Shown: positions 11,301 to 21,952 of the stretch, one piece after another
Position numbering within the stretch: the stretch's first letter is position 1
How the letters are laid out: every line of letters begins with the position of its first letter
Origin: Cryptomeria japonica
Taxonomy: Eukaryota > Streptophyta > Pinopsida > Cupressales > Cupressaceae
Direction of reading: 5' to 3'
Assembly: GCF_030272615.1 (NCBI RefSeq)
Contig: NC_081415.1
Location: forward strand, 234,989,303-235,053,302
Length of the DNA stretch: 64,000 nucleotides
Notes under the pieces: model-generated
The model's input: the letters and a program-made list of their open reading frames with translations, nothing else
Databases searched by the model: none
What the model was told of the DNA's origin: nothing
Translations under genes and position numbers: made by a program

Positions 11301-12375
11301 TTGATACTTATGTGTTGAGTTTGGGATTTGAACGTTCTAAATCAGATCACTGTGTTTATTATAAATTTGATGGTGATCATTTCTTATTCATTGCATTGTA
11401 TGTTGATGATATGTTATTCATTGGTAAAGGGAAAGGTATGATTTCAGAACTAAAGTCTCAGCTCGCTGCTAAATTTGAAATGAAAGATCTTGGTGTAGCA
11501 AAGCACATTCTTGGGATGGAAATTAGAAGAGATAGGGTGAATAGAAAGCTATGGCTAGGCCAGAGTAAGTATGTGAATTCAGTGTTACAAAGGTTTAACA
11601 TGCAAAATTGTAGACCATTGAGTGTTCCTTTTATAGTTGGAATGAAACTATCTGTTTCAGATTGTCCTACATCCCCATTGGAGATGGAAGACATGAGCAG
11701 AGTGCCTTACCAGAGTGTGGTTGGAAGCTTGATGTATGCTATGGTCTGTACTAGACCAGACATTGCCCAAGCAGTGGGAGTACTTTCTAGATATATGTCT
11801 AATCATGGTAGAATTGATTGGGATGCAGTCAAAAGAGTCTTCAGATATTTGAAGGGTACTTCAGAGTATTCTTTGTGTTATCATGGTAATTCAGTTGGAG
11901 ACATGACTTCCCTTGATATCCATGGTTATGTGGATTCAGATTGGGCAGGTGATATTGATAGCAGAAGATCCACCAGTGCTTATGTGTTTACTTTATTTGG
12001 TGGTGCAATTAGTTGGATGAGTAAGCGACAGGCTGTGGTTGCTTTATCCACTACTAAAGCAAAGTATATGGTAGCTACTCATGCTTGTAAAGAGGCCATT
12101 TGGCTTAAGAGACTGTGTTTGGATATTGGAATAAAACAAGGTACATTGACAGTCAGAGTGCAATTAGCCTAGCTAAGAACTCGACATTTCATGCTCGGAC
12201 CAAACATATTGATGTTCAGTATCATTTTGTTAGAGATATGGTCGAAGATGGTAGGGTGAAGCTAGTTAAGGTGGAAACTTTGATGAATGTTGCAGATGCT
12301 TTAACTAAGGCTGTGAGCACAGAGAAGTTCAGATGGTGTTCAGAGTCTATGGGCCTTATGGCCACTAGCAATTGA
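8344..12375 (+). pseudogene. Tork/Tnt1-like copia gag-pol
   Basis: This encodes the gag-pol polyprotein. Domain order is gag (8344-9040), CCHC knuckle (about 9040-9085, first Cys codon followed by TAG), protease with DSGAS (about 9203-9220), integrase with H-x4-H and C-x2-C (about 9690-9830) and catalytic TDNGGEF (about 10070-10090), RT with YVDDMLF (about 11398-11418), and RNase H (about 11920-12375). The order PR-INT-RT-RH defines Ty1/copia. In-frame stops lie at 8446, 8698, 9043, 9196 and 10934. Frameshifts lie near 9975 and 12145. Several stops fall where family members have Trp or Arg. The ATG at 8344 is chosen because it follows the primer site by 110 bp and opens a typical gag N-terminus. 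The element can no longer move by itself. Confidence 0.93.
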
Positions 12376-12417
12376 TTCATTGTGTTGACATTCCCTTCTG
12401 CTCCTGCAAGGTGTTCG

Positions 12418-12431
12418 ACAAGTGGGAGATT
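12418..12431 (+). promoter_or_regulatory. Copia polypurine tract
   Basis: ACAAGTGGGAGATT abuts the 3' LTR start at 12432, as expected for the plus-strand primer. Confidence 0.9.
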
Positions 12432-13327
12432 TGTTGGGAAAAATGGTGTCTCAACCTTGCATTTATGCGAGGTTACTGTTTATAGTAAGTTTTCATTTGA
12501 GCACGAAATGGTGCGAAACTCTCCCTGAAGCTTCCGGTTGGCTAGATAAGCATTCCGGTAAAGTTGCGTCGCAAGGTCACAGCTAGTTTTGAAGATATTA
12601 AAGTTTTCATCTTGGAGGGGTGCGATAAAATGTTTAAACTTAATTTTGGGGGCTTTAGAGGCTCTGAAATGCCCTAAAAAGTGGCTATAACTGGCACAGC
12701 TAGTTATGATGTGATAGAGCACTTCGTGAGCTTTCCAGCGCTTCAAACGGTTCGTCAATCGAACACCCGTTTCTCAAGTTATGGCCTCCGAAAGTTTGTA
12801 CTCCTGAAATAGGAAAAATAATTTGTATCGGATACATAAATGAGCTGTAAAAGGGAGTGACACATGTTGATGTATGCTTTAACATGTCATAGGGCATCTA
12901 GAAGGGAGATAAGGTCAGCTACACCTTATTGGGTGGTTTTAGCCCATGGTTTTGTAATACCGTTTGACGGTTTCTTGTATTGTATCTCCTATTTATGAGG
13001 TTTGTGAGATAGAGGTTGGGTGTGTAAGAGTCTTATGGCTATTGAGTTGCCTCTGAATCTCTGATTAGTGGTACTCCTACGAAGAGCTTGCTCTGCAAGT
13101 ATGTTGTAATCTGTTTTTGATTGCTGAATAAAATATTGAGCTGCTTTTGGAGTGTGGGGTTTTTCTCCCGAAAGGGTTTTCCCCACGTAAATCACTGTGT
13201 TGTGGTATGAATGCTATTATATCTATTTCTATTTTCTGTAACTGTTATAATGATCTGAAAAAGTTTTGCATTACCCTCCTCTCAAGGTTAGTGTAGGAAG
13301 TTGTTTCCGCTACTTAACTTCCTTACA
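12432..13327 (+). repeat. Tork/Tnt1-like copia element, 3' LTR
   Basis: This is the 896-bp partner of 7324-8219. AGAAA at 13328-13332 follows at once and duplicates 7319-7323. Differences between the LTRs are frequent for an inner nested element (see findings). Confidence 0.97.
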
Positions 13328-13332
13328 AGAAA

Positions 13333-14146
13333 TGTGTGAATGAGCATGATTGTCTTGAGTCTAAGTGGAAATATCTTGTCTTCTTTGATTGTCAAAAGTT
13401 GAATTGCATCTCATTTCAAAACAAGACAAATTGATTCCAAGCAAGGTTAAACACAAGAACATTTTATCCAACAAAGTTCAAACACTTTCAAACATGGTTG
13501 TCAAACATTTGTCAAAATCTTGTCTCAACATTCATGTCACTTAGATTTAGGTTCATCCTAGGTTTGCATTTTGTAAGATCATTGTCAAGGTTAAGTTTCA
13601 TCTAAGTCATACTCCTTTGCATATCAATAAGGGTCATTTATTTGCATATGTCCTCTTGCATTAGAGTAATATCATTGTCATACATTTGCATTTGTATACC
13701 CTAAGTCTCTTCATTAAGCTTAAGTCATTATCATATCATAGCAATTGTCCCTTTGCATATAGTGTCAAAACTAGGTCTTGTCATACTTGAGTAATCCAAA
13801 TCTTTGATAAACCCTAAGTCATTGTTAGGAAGTCTAGACCTTATCAAACCTTTTGTCCTTTTGTCATCAATATCATTTCGTCAAACCTAGCTTAGTATCC
13901 AAGCATATAGGGGAGACATTGTCATCTTATCCTTTTGTCACTTGGTCCTTTTGTCCTTTGAGGTCTAGACATCATTTCAATTTCCTAAGGGTTTCTTTTT
14001 AGATTTGCATTTCAAAAGTTTGTCAAAATCTTGAAAAAACAACCAAAAACATAGGTTGCATTCTTTCCATAGATTGTATTTTCATCTATTTAGTTTGCAT
14101 TTAGTTGCATATCATATACTATCCTTGAAAAATTCCAAAAAAAATA
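13333..14146 (+). other. LARD internal region between the copia insertion and ORF A
   Basis: No gene is recognised. The stretch is rich in TTGTC and TGTCAAA words, as is the LARD LTR, which suggests a shared compositional bias along the transcript strand. Confidence 0.5.
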
Positions 14147-14941
14147 TTGCATTTGCATAGTGACATGTCTATTGAAACAAGGTTCGAAGCACCAATGATG
14201 CAACAATGTTTGACGTATCAACCGACAATGCAATCAAATTTTAATCCAAGGCAATCACAATTATATCCAACCCAACAACAATGCAATATCGATCAAAAAT
14301 TTTATGATGAAACAAGTCTCCAAATACAAAAACTAGAGGAGAAACTAGCTCAAGAAAATGAGATATTGGAACAAAAAGTGAAAAACATTCAGAAGAATAG
14401 ATCACAAGTGTCCAAAATGTTTCAAAAATTTCCAGGTCGAAATCCAAATATTGAGAAAATTGATGTAAGATCTCTTCTTGAACGATCATACATACCAGCT
14501 CTCCTCTCCCAAATAGAGATGATGAAACAATTTCAAGAAAAGAGACAACAACAATTTCAACATTATGTGTCTCCACAACAAGAACAAGAAGGTGTTTACT
14601 ATCAATCAGATTTTCAACCAATACAACCAATGGTTCAACCAATTGTCCAACATATTCAACCAACACAACCAATGGTCCAATTTCAACAATATGTCCAACC
14701 AACTATACAATGTCCACAAATAGTTCAACCAATGGTGGAATATCAACAAGTTCAATCAACATATCAATGTCAACAACTGCAATCAAACATTCAAAAACAA
14801 AGGTTGCAACAAACACCAACCCAAGTTTCAAACATGTCAGAACAATTGAACCAAGTCCAATATCAAAACATGACATCAAACCACGACCAAATTCTTGCCA
14901 AACAAGTTCAAATTCCAGATACAACTATGTCAAAACCTTGA
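14147..14941 (+). CDS. LARD sense ORF A, Gln-rich coiled-coil protein, unknown function
   Basis: This 264-residue frame, the longest intact one in the LARD, is of no family I recognise. Residues 50-90 look like a coiled coil, with alternating Leu/Ile and Lys/Glu. From about residue 140 to the end it is extremely rich in Gln and Pro, with repeated QPMVQ, QPIVQ and similar units about every 10-15 residues. The first usable start is the ATG at 14147; another Met is at residue 7. Position in the internal region before a second ORF suggests a gag-like structural role, but no zinc knuckle or gag signature is visible. It could equally be low-complexity sequence. Confidence 0.45.
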   Translation: MHLHSDMSIETRFEAPMMQQCLTYQPTMQSNFNPRQSQLYPTQQQCNIDQKFYDETSLQIQKLEEKLAQENEILEQKVKNIQKNRSQVSKMFQKFPGRNPNIEKIDVRSLLERSYIPALLSQIEMMKQFQEKRQQQFQHYVSPQQEQEGVYYQSDFQPIQPMVQPIVQHIQPTQPMVQFQQYVQPTIQCPQIVQPMVEYQQVQSTYQCQQLQSNIQKQRLQQTPTQVSNMSEQLNQVQYQNMTSNHDQILAKQVQIPDTTMSKP

Positions 14942-14962
14942 AAGAAAGGTGGCTTTATTGCA

Positions 14963-17040
14963 ATGCTCTTAAGGAAATTACCAAGTGAGTTCTTTGAGGA
15001 AGATCAAAATAATACAATTATGTCTAGCAATGCCTCATCCCCCCACAAACAAATTGACTCTCCAATGGCATCTATCCCTACACCTTTAGAAGTTTCCCAA
15101 GAACCTTCCATGTTGTCCTCATCAAACAATACACCCAAGGATGCAATTATCCAAGAGCTATCCATAATTGATTGTCAAGATAATCCAATTCATGATGTAC
15201 ATCCTTGTCATGTTTTAGAAATACAAGACCCAATGCCATCATGCACTTTATTGCCATTACCTATTTTAGAGGACCCCATTCGAAGTCCCTCTTCCTCATG
15301 TTCAAGCATTGATTCCTTGCCAAAATCCATCACAAATGTTCAAAGTGCATTTCCTTCATGCCAAAACATTGATTCATTGTTAGAATCTTCCATGCATATC
15401 CAAAGTCCAACCCCATGTCAAGAGGATAATTTAGAGCACGAAGAAATGAGTCCTAAAGAAAATCAAGATCAAAATCCTGAAACCTTATCATCCCATCCAA
15501 ATGTTGACCAGGACCCCATGTTCCCAGACACTCATGACGATTCCCCTATTCTTGTCCATCCTATCCAAAGTCCTATTGACACTCCATTCCCTCAGCAAGA
15601 TCAAGATATCCCAGTCCATCCAATCCCAAACAATCCCCTTCCATTTCATGAACTCAATGTCCTTTCAAATCCCATTGACATTCCACTTCCTGAGAAAGAT
15701 CAAGATATCCCTTCCATCCTTTCCGATGATCCCATTAAAAGTCAAGAGCAAAGCACCTTTAAAGAGGATTCCAATGATCTTCCTCCTTGTCAAGATCAAA
15801 TTATTCCTTCAGATCCACCACAAGATCCTTTTTTTCCTCCATCTCCTTGTCTTAATGCTCCATATACACTCCAAGATCGCGTTTCTTTTGATGATCCCAT
15901 TATTTTTCCCATTCCATCTCTTCAAGAGCCTATCATTGAACCATGTCCACTACACAATCCTAGTCCCCCTCATGATCCTAATCCCCTCATGATTCTAATG
16001 TGTCAGTGCAAGATGTTCATGAACCCTCAACATGCATAATGGGTTCTTCCACTTTAGCGCAATCTGATCCACTTCAAGATCTCATTATTTCTCTCATATC
16101 ATATCCACCGCATAATGGACTCGCATCTTCTTCCCAAAGAGAGTATCCTACAAGTCAAGATATTCATAAAGGCAAAGGAGTAGATCTCCAGAAGAAAGAA
16201 TCCCTTCATGTTAAAGAGTATACTAATGGTCATGGCTACAGAGCTCACACTCAAGGCATTGGTATCCCTTCAAAGTCAAAATCCAAATGTCCACCTTCCC
16301 CATCATCGCTTCCATCCATTCTAGGTCCCTATATCCCTCCATCCTCTATGCAAGGTCAGCAAAGGCACACATCTTGGAGAACCTTCCACCCATCCCACAT
16401 GCCTCCATATCATTCCCATCCACACCAACATTCATTCCCTCTTCCAAGAAATTTGGATGCCAAGTATAAAAGTCATAAGTCTAGCAATCCACATGTATTC
16501 AAGGATCAACATGTCCAATATAATCGACATGTCAAAACAAAGAATAGTATGATCTATAAAGAAAAAGAAATATCCAAAAGGTCAGAAAGGCCCACTAAGA
16601 AAAATAAAGCAAAGTCAAAATATATATGGATTCCTAAATCCCTTGTGCAAGCAATGCACTCCAAGGAACCACAAAAGCATAAAAAATCAAAAACCATGTG
16701 GATCCCTAAGAAGCTCCTTGAAGCACAAAAGCCTAAAGAAACATCCAACTTGGAATCCAAAATTGCTATTCCTCCATCCAACCCTCTCAAATTTGTTCCT
16801 CCATCACCTTCTTCATCCATTTTGGGCCCTTATGTCCCAAAATCACTATCCTTTCCTCCATCCAAATCTCATTATTCAAAATACATCTTTCCTCCATCAG
16901 TCCATCACCCCTCAAGGTGTGTGCCAATGTTGATCTTGCCAACATTTCTATCCACTCAAGCCCAATTCTTCCAATACCCTATCCATTATCCAATGCATAT
17001 TTTCCATCCTTCCATCCCTTTGATCCAATCCTTTGCATAA
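14963..17040 (+). pseudogene. LARD sense ORF B, Pro/Ser/Asp-rich then Lys-rich protein, frameshifted
   Basis: Two overlapping frames (14963-16039 and 16000-17040) make one coding region of about 690 codons with a frameshift near 15980-16010. The first half is rich in Pro, Ser, Asp and Gln, with repeated DQDIP and DPI-type units. The second half is basic and repeats two short blocks: KYIWIPKSL with KTMWIPKKLLEAQ, and ILGPYIP with ILGPYVP. It starts just after ORF A. No enzymatic motif is visible. The internal repeats argue that it once evolved as protein, but its role is unknown. Confidence 0.45.
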
Positions 17041-19334
17041 ATCCATGCCTTAATTTCATATCTTTTTCCATGTCCTTATCCTACCAACGTCTTTGAGCAT
17101 AATTTTATAGGTCATGGTCCATTTTTTTTTCAAGGCTACTATCCAAACAAAAAGATGCTTGAGTCCTTCTTCTATCCCCTATCATGTGTCCATCTTCTAT
17201 TGAAAAATTCAAAATACAAAAAAAAGTCAAAAAACAAAAAATAAAAAAAGTGAAAACAAAAGAAAAAAAATAAAGAAAAATAATTCGTCCACTAGTGAAA
17301 ACCTGGCAAACAGGCGCCTTGGGCAAGTACCGTGATGAAAACCTGGCAAACAGGCGTCATGCGTAATTTATGAACTCCTTGCACACCACACTTGGGGGCA
17401 GGTTTCCTCCTTCATATCCTTTTGTCCTTCATTGTTCCATTATCCTATTGAACCCCTGTCATTACCCTTCATATCCTATTGTCCCTCATGTCCAGTTTCC
17501 CTTTCCACCTTTGATCTTGACAAGGTTGAGGATCTTCATGAGCATCATGCATCTTGTTTGCAACTTTTAGTCCATCATAGCTTTTGGTCATTTATCCATT
17601 TGCTTATTATAACCTTTCATCCATATTCCCTAGCTTATTGCAACCTTCTACCACTATCCCATATCCTATCCTGACCTTCAGTCCATGTCCCTTATCCATT
17701 CTTGGTCTTGCTTATCCTATCTGTATCTTATCACTATACATACACTCTCTTTTTGTCCCTTGATCTTGATCTGACATAAAGATGCAAAATTTAAACATAG
17801 TTTCAAGAACCTCTCGACATGTCCCTCATGCCATGTCACTGCTTTACATTGTCATATCCAGTCTCTTGTCCCATCATGCAATAGCCCTTGAAAATTGTAT
17901 CTGTATTGTCTCCATGATAAAAGGCCTTTGTCTTCTCTCTATCCACCATTATTTCAGCAAGCCTATTTATTCACCTGTCATATTCCTTGCCTTGCTAGAC
18001 ACTGGGGGCAAAAATCTCTAAAAATTGAAAAATGTCCTGAAATAAATTCAAAAAATTTACAAATGTCCTGAAAAAATTTAAAAAAATGAAAAATGTCTTG
18101 AAAATCATCAAAAATTGAAAAATGTCCTGAAATAATCCAAAAAAATTGAAAAATGTCCTGAAATAAACTAAAAAAATCAAAAAATGTCCTAAAAAAAAAA
18201 AAAATCTCTAAAAATCAAATAATGTCCTGAACAAATTCCTAAAAAGTCAAATAAAGTCCTAAAAAAATGAACACAAAAAAATTGTAAAACTCGAAAAGCA
18301 AAACAAAACTCCCCTTTGTGCATAAACGGATCACTGAGCATTCATCCAACGACAATCAGTTCAACACCGTGCTTTAATGAAATCATGCATTAACAGATGA
18401 ACTTTTCAATCAAACCAGGCATTCAAACTGATCTAAACTGTCATATCAATCAAATATCAGCATCAAAATCATTTGTCCTTATTCCTATTATCATGGGTCT
18501 TATACAAGGTGTGGTATACTCGAAACCAGACTATGTCCTGTCTTAGACGGGGTACCGCATGTCCTGAAACCAGACAGCATGATCGTCCTATCAGCCCTTT
18601 CAACTTTTGCCAATGAAGATCAAGATGTTTGTTTGACTTGTTGAAATTCGTGAGTCTTATCATTTATTGATTTATCTTCGATCATGGTCCTATGTTGCTC
18701 GATGATGTCACTAAGTGATTTAGAGTGACCGAGATGGCTCATGGTCCCTTTCTTTGATTGTGATTGTCGTTTGTCTGTGATGTGTCTGTCTTTTGCAAAA
18801 AGGGGTTGCATTTCAGCTCTAGCCTTCAATGCCATGATGCTACGCATCCATTTTGCTACATAAAAATAAAGGTTCTCACCTACAAAGTGCATTACTGAAA
18901 GCAAGTTTTTCTTCATCTCTAATTGTCCTTTGTCTCATTTCTTCTTACTAACGTTTCTTCCATCCATTCAGATAGTCAGTTCGGTCTAGTGCTCTAATCT
19001 CCATATGCTACATCCTGCATCCATTGGTTAGTACATTTGCATTATCTCAAACATCACATCAAGCATCATATCAAGCATTTTATCCATGCATCAAAAATAC
19101 ATACAAATACATCCATACATGTTCATCAACAGTGCATAAGTCATCCATACATAGAAAAACAACGATAAGTCATAACACATTGCATCCCATCATATTGATG
19201 CATATCATATCACATATCATAATAATATCGGAGTACAAAATTGGACTGTCTGTCCTAAGTATGGCCCGCAGGCTGAATACAAAATGTCAAACTACATAAT
19301 GTCCATTGTCTGTCATAAGGAGCACGTGCCTCTA
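17041..19334 (+). other. LARD internal region between ORF B and the antisense ORF
   Basis: No gene is recognised. It holds two copies of GAAAACCTGGCAAACAGGCG (about 17297 and 17337), TCC-rich low-complexity sequence (17400-18000), and the ATGTCCTGAAA array (18005-18265). Confidence 0.6.
18005..18265 (+). repeat. Degenerate AAAAATGTCCTGAAA tandem array
   Basis: About nine to ten repeats of a core near AAATGTCCTGAAA recur roughly every 28-30 bp, separated by A-rich spacers of variable length (for example AATTGAAAAATGTCCTGAAA). The run ends at about 18265. Confidence 0.75.
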
Positions 19335-21131
19335 TCACTGGGTGCTCCCTCTGTCCTCCTCATCCCTGCCATGTCTTATAGATGATGTCCCTCCTGGTCC
19401 TGGCTGTGGTGGTCTCATAGGTCCACTTACCCCCATGTTGCTCAATGACCTCCGAGAGCGTGACCTGCTCTCTGTCCTCGATCGTGCCCGATATGAAGGT
19501 GCTCTCTGCTCTGGTGGAACTGCACTCTCATATAGTGTCCTCCAGTATAGTCTCTCCTCTCCGGTCTCTACCAGCATCTGTGCCATCTCCCGTGCACTGG
19601 CATCCCTAATCGACCCAATGAACTCAGTGACTCTCTATCCCTCTCGCTGTGCCTGAGCTATTGCTGTATCTCGAGCTGCTGTGAGTATGGCTATCTCCGC
19701 TCTGAACTGATCCTGCTGTCTCTCCAATGTCGCAATATGATCCTACTGACTCGCTATGGTAGCCCTGCACATCTCCATCTCCTCTGTCCTAGCTGTCTTC
19801 GGCTCTATGGGTATGTCCTGCAATGCCTCCTGCTCGTCATCCCCACCATCATCTCCATCCCCATCATCTCCATCCTTGTCCTCCTCCTCATCACCACCCT
19901 CGTCATCCTCCTTGTCATCCTCATCTCCCTCCTCTCCAACGAGTGGGAAGTCCTCCTGTCGCCTCAGTACCGGAATGTCTGGATCTGTCAATGGCACTGG
20001 TCGTAGTTGTGCAAACCATCTCTCATACTCCTCTGTCGTCCCAGCATCCACAACATCTAACCTCCAATCCCACTGTCTCTGCTGTAGCTGTGCAAAGTCG
20101 GCATATGCTATGTGTGGCTGAATCATACTCCCCCACTGACTCATCTCTCTGTGAGATCGGGCAAAGCATGCAATCCTCCTAGGTACATCCTGTCTCTCTC
20201 CAAACTGTCGTCTGACCCTCTCTGGCAGGTACATCTCAATCACTCTCTGGCAATTCACTGGTCGCCCAATCAGGTACCTCTCCTGTCTACAATATGGTAG
20301 CTCATCACCATCATCTGACCATCCAGGGTAATCATGATATGGCCTCCATATGAACTCTCTCAGTCTGTCAAGCTCATGTCGCCAATACAATATGTATCCA
20401 AATGGACCCTGTCTTTGTGCTCCCCCATAGCAATACACATATGGTATATGTGGTACAACCTGTCTCTCTGTAATCGGTCGACATATGGCTATGTGCTCAA
20501 ATGCCCATACCTAAAGCAATGTGACTCCACAGCTCAGAGTCCGAACTCCCTGATACGCTATCTGATGCAGCTGAAAATATAGCATAGCAAGTACACATGG
20601 TCCCCATGCGTACACCGTCCCCTCTGTCACCATCCACTCTAGCACTCTTCCCCATCCAATAGGGAATCCGTGTCCTCATCTATCCCCTGCTAGTAGACAT
20701 GCTATCACTACTGCTATCACCACATATCATCGGTCATACTCGGAAGCCATGCTCTCCCAACGGATCTCCCTCTCAACAATGTCCAGATCATCTGCGTCGC
20801 ACTCAAATAGCCTGCATAACGCGTCTCTCCTTGTCACTGGGTCATACTCTATCATCTCCCCATGTATCAGAATGCGGAGGATGCGCCATACATCCTCTAG
20901 AGTCACTGTCGCCTCGCCAGTCGCCAAATGGAATGAAGAAGTCTCCGAATGCCAGCGCTCTGCCAATGCGGTAAGCAATCCTGTGTTTGCCCTAATCTTG
21001 GGCATGAATGTGATGTAATATATGCCAAGTCTTGCTAAGGTATCTCTGTCTGTGCTCCTGAGTCTATGTTGTAGCATGAAACAGTCTGGTCGGTTCTCTC
21101 ACATGATCAACGGATACTGTCGACTCTGCAT
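19335..21131 (-). pseudogene. Antisense plant mobile domain (PMD) ORF in the LARD
   Basis: One frame of 599 codons (stop included), antisense to the LARD, encodes a plant-mobile-domain (aminotransferase-like) protein. The N-terminal half carries the family pattern RWHSETSSFHL followed by a GEATVTLEDV helix and ILIHG (about 20860-20990). The middle has CLLAGDR and WGPCVLAMLY (about 20590-20690), and VWAFEHI near 20495. The C-terminal half has ERVRRQFGERQDVPR (about 20190-20235). An acidic Asp/Glu tract, a coiled-coil-like stretch and an Arg/Ser tail follow. Stops interrupt the frame near 21100, 20727, 20677, 20512 and 19653, all TGA or TAG, and I see no frameshift. PMD proteins include MAIN/MAIL1, and the domain is known to travel with transposable elements. 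The ATG at 21131 is the most upstream plausible start. Confidence 0.85.
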
Positions 21132-21939
21132 CACAATTGGGGCATATTTTTGTCAGCTTTAGGGTTTGCTCCTATGGGTTGCCTTTCCTCATTTTCATGT
21201 CCAAATCAGGGTGTTTTTCCTCTAATCTGACCTATCCTACCCTTATCCCCCCCTTTTGAGTCATTTGCATGCAGTTTCGAACCAAATTTGAGTCCTCAAT
21301 GCACAATTGTGCCTGTGTCAAGGAACCTACACCTGTGTCAGGTAACCTGCGTCTATGCCTCCCTACACAAGCATAGAAGACCCTACACAAGCGCAGGATT
21401 CGCCCTACACAAGCGCAGGAGTCCTTTTCGGCATCCCTTGTGGGCCCCGCAATGTCCCGCAAGCAATCAAAATTCATGAAATTGAAAACATGGGTTTTTG
21501 AGATTCATACCGCTGCTCCTACATCATTCGGTCGTTTGAATGTGCATACACATTCTCCGAGGTGATCTGCCCTTGGAATGTTCGCCATCTGTCTGCAAGT
21601 GTCCTTTTCCAGAGCAACAAATTCTTCTCTTGGGCTAGTGCAAATGAGCAAATTTCACTCTCTTTACCTCATTTATAGATCTTTGTTAGTGCATAGATGG
21701 ACATGCACCCTCTCCATCTTATGTTGGTCACGGTCTTTTGCACCTTAAATTGCTTGTCCTTCGTGCATCCGATCTCCGATTGTCAGTCCGTTCGATCCTA
21801 TAATTTTTATCGATCAATTGGCCTCTTTTCTGCATGTTTCCGGCCAATTCCTCGAGGGGGCATGCATATGTCATTGTCAGTTGTCTAGGGCATTTTCATT
21901 ATTGTTCTTTGAAACAATGCTTAAAATCGCATTGTCTCA
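21132..21939 (+). other. LARD 3' internal region
   Basis: Apart from the phased array at 21307-21418, I see no gene. It probably contains the promoter of the antisense PMD ORF, but no element is identified. Confidence 0.4.
21307..21418 (+). repeat. 20-bp-phased core array with central inversion
   Basis: Three direct cores related to CTGCGCCTGTGT start at 21307, 21327 and 21347. They are followed by three reverse-complement cores (ACACAAGCGCAG type) starting at 21365, 21385 and 21407. Steps are 20-22 bp on each side of the turn. The two halves could pair in RNA or DNA. Confidence 0.8.
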
Positions 21940-21952
21940 AAGAGGGGCAAAA
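21940..21952 (+). promoter_or_regulatory. LARD polypurine tract
   Basis: AAGAGGGGCAAAA abuts the 3' LTR at 21953. It is purine-rich with one C, and correctly placed to prime plus-strand synthesis. Confidence 0.75.
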
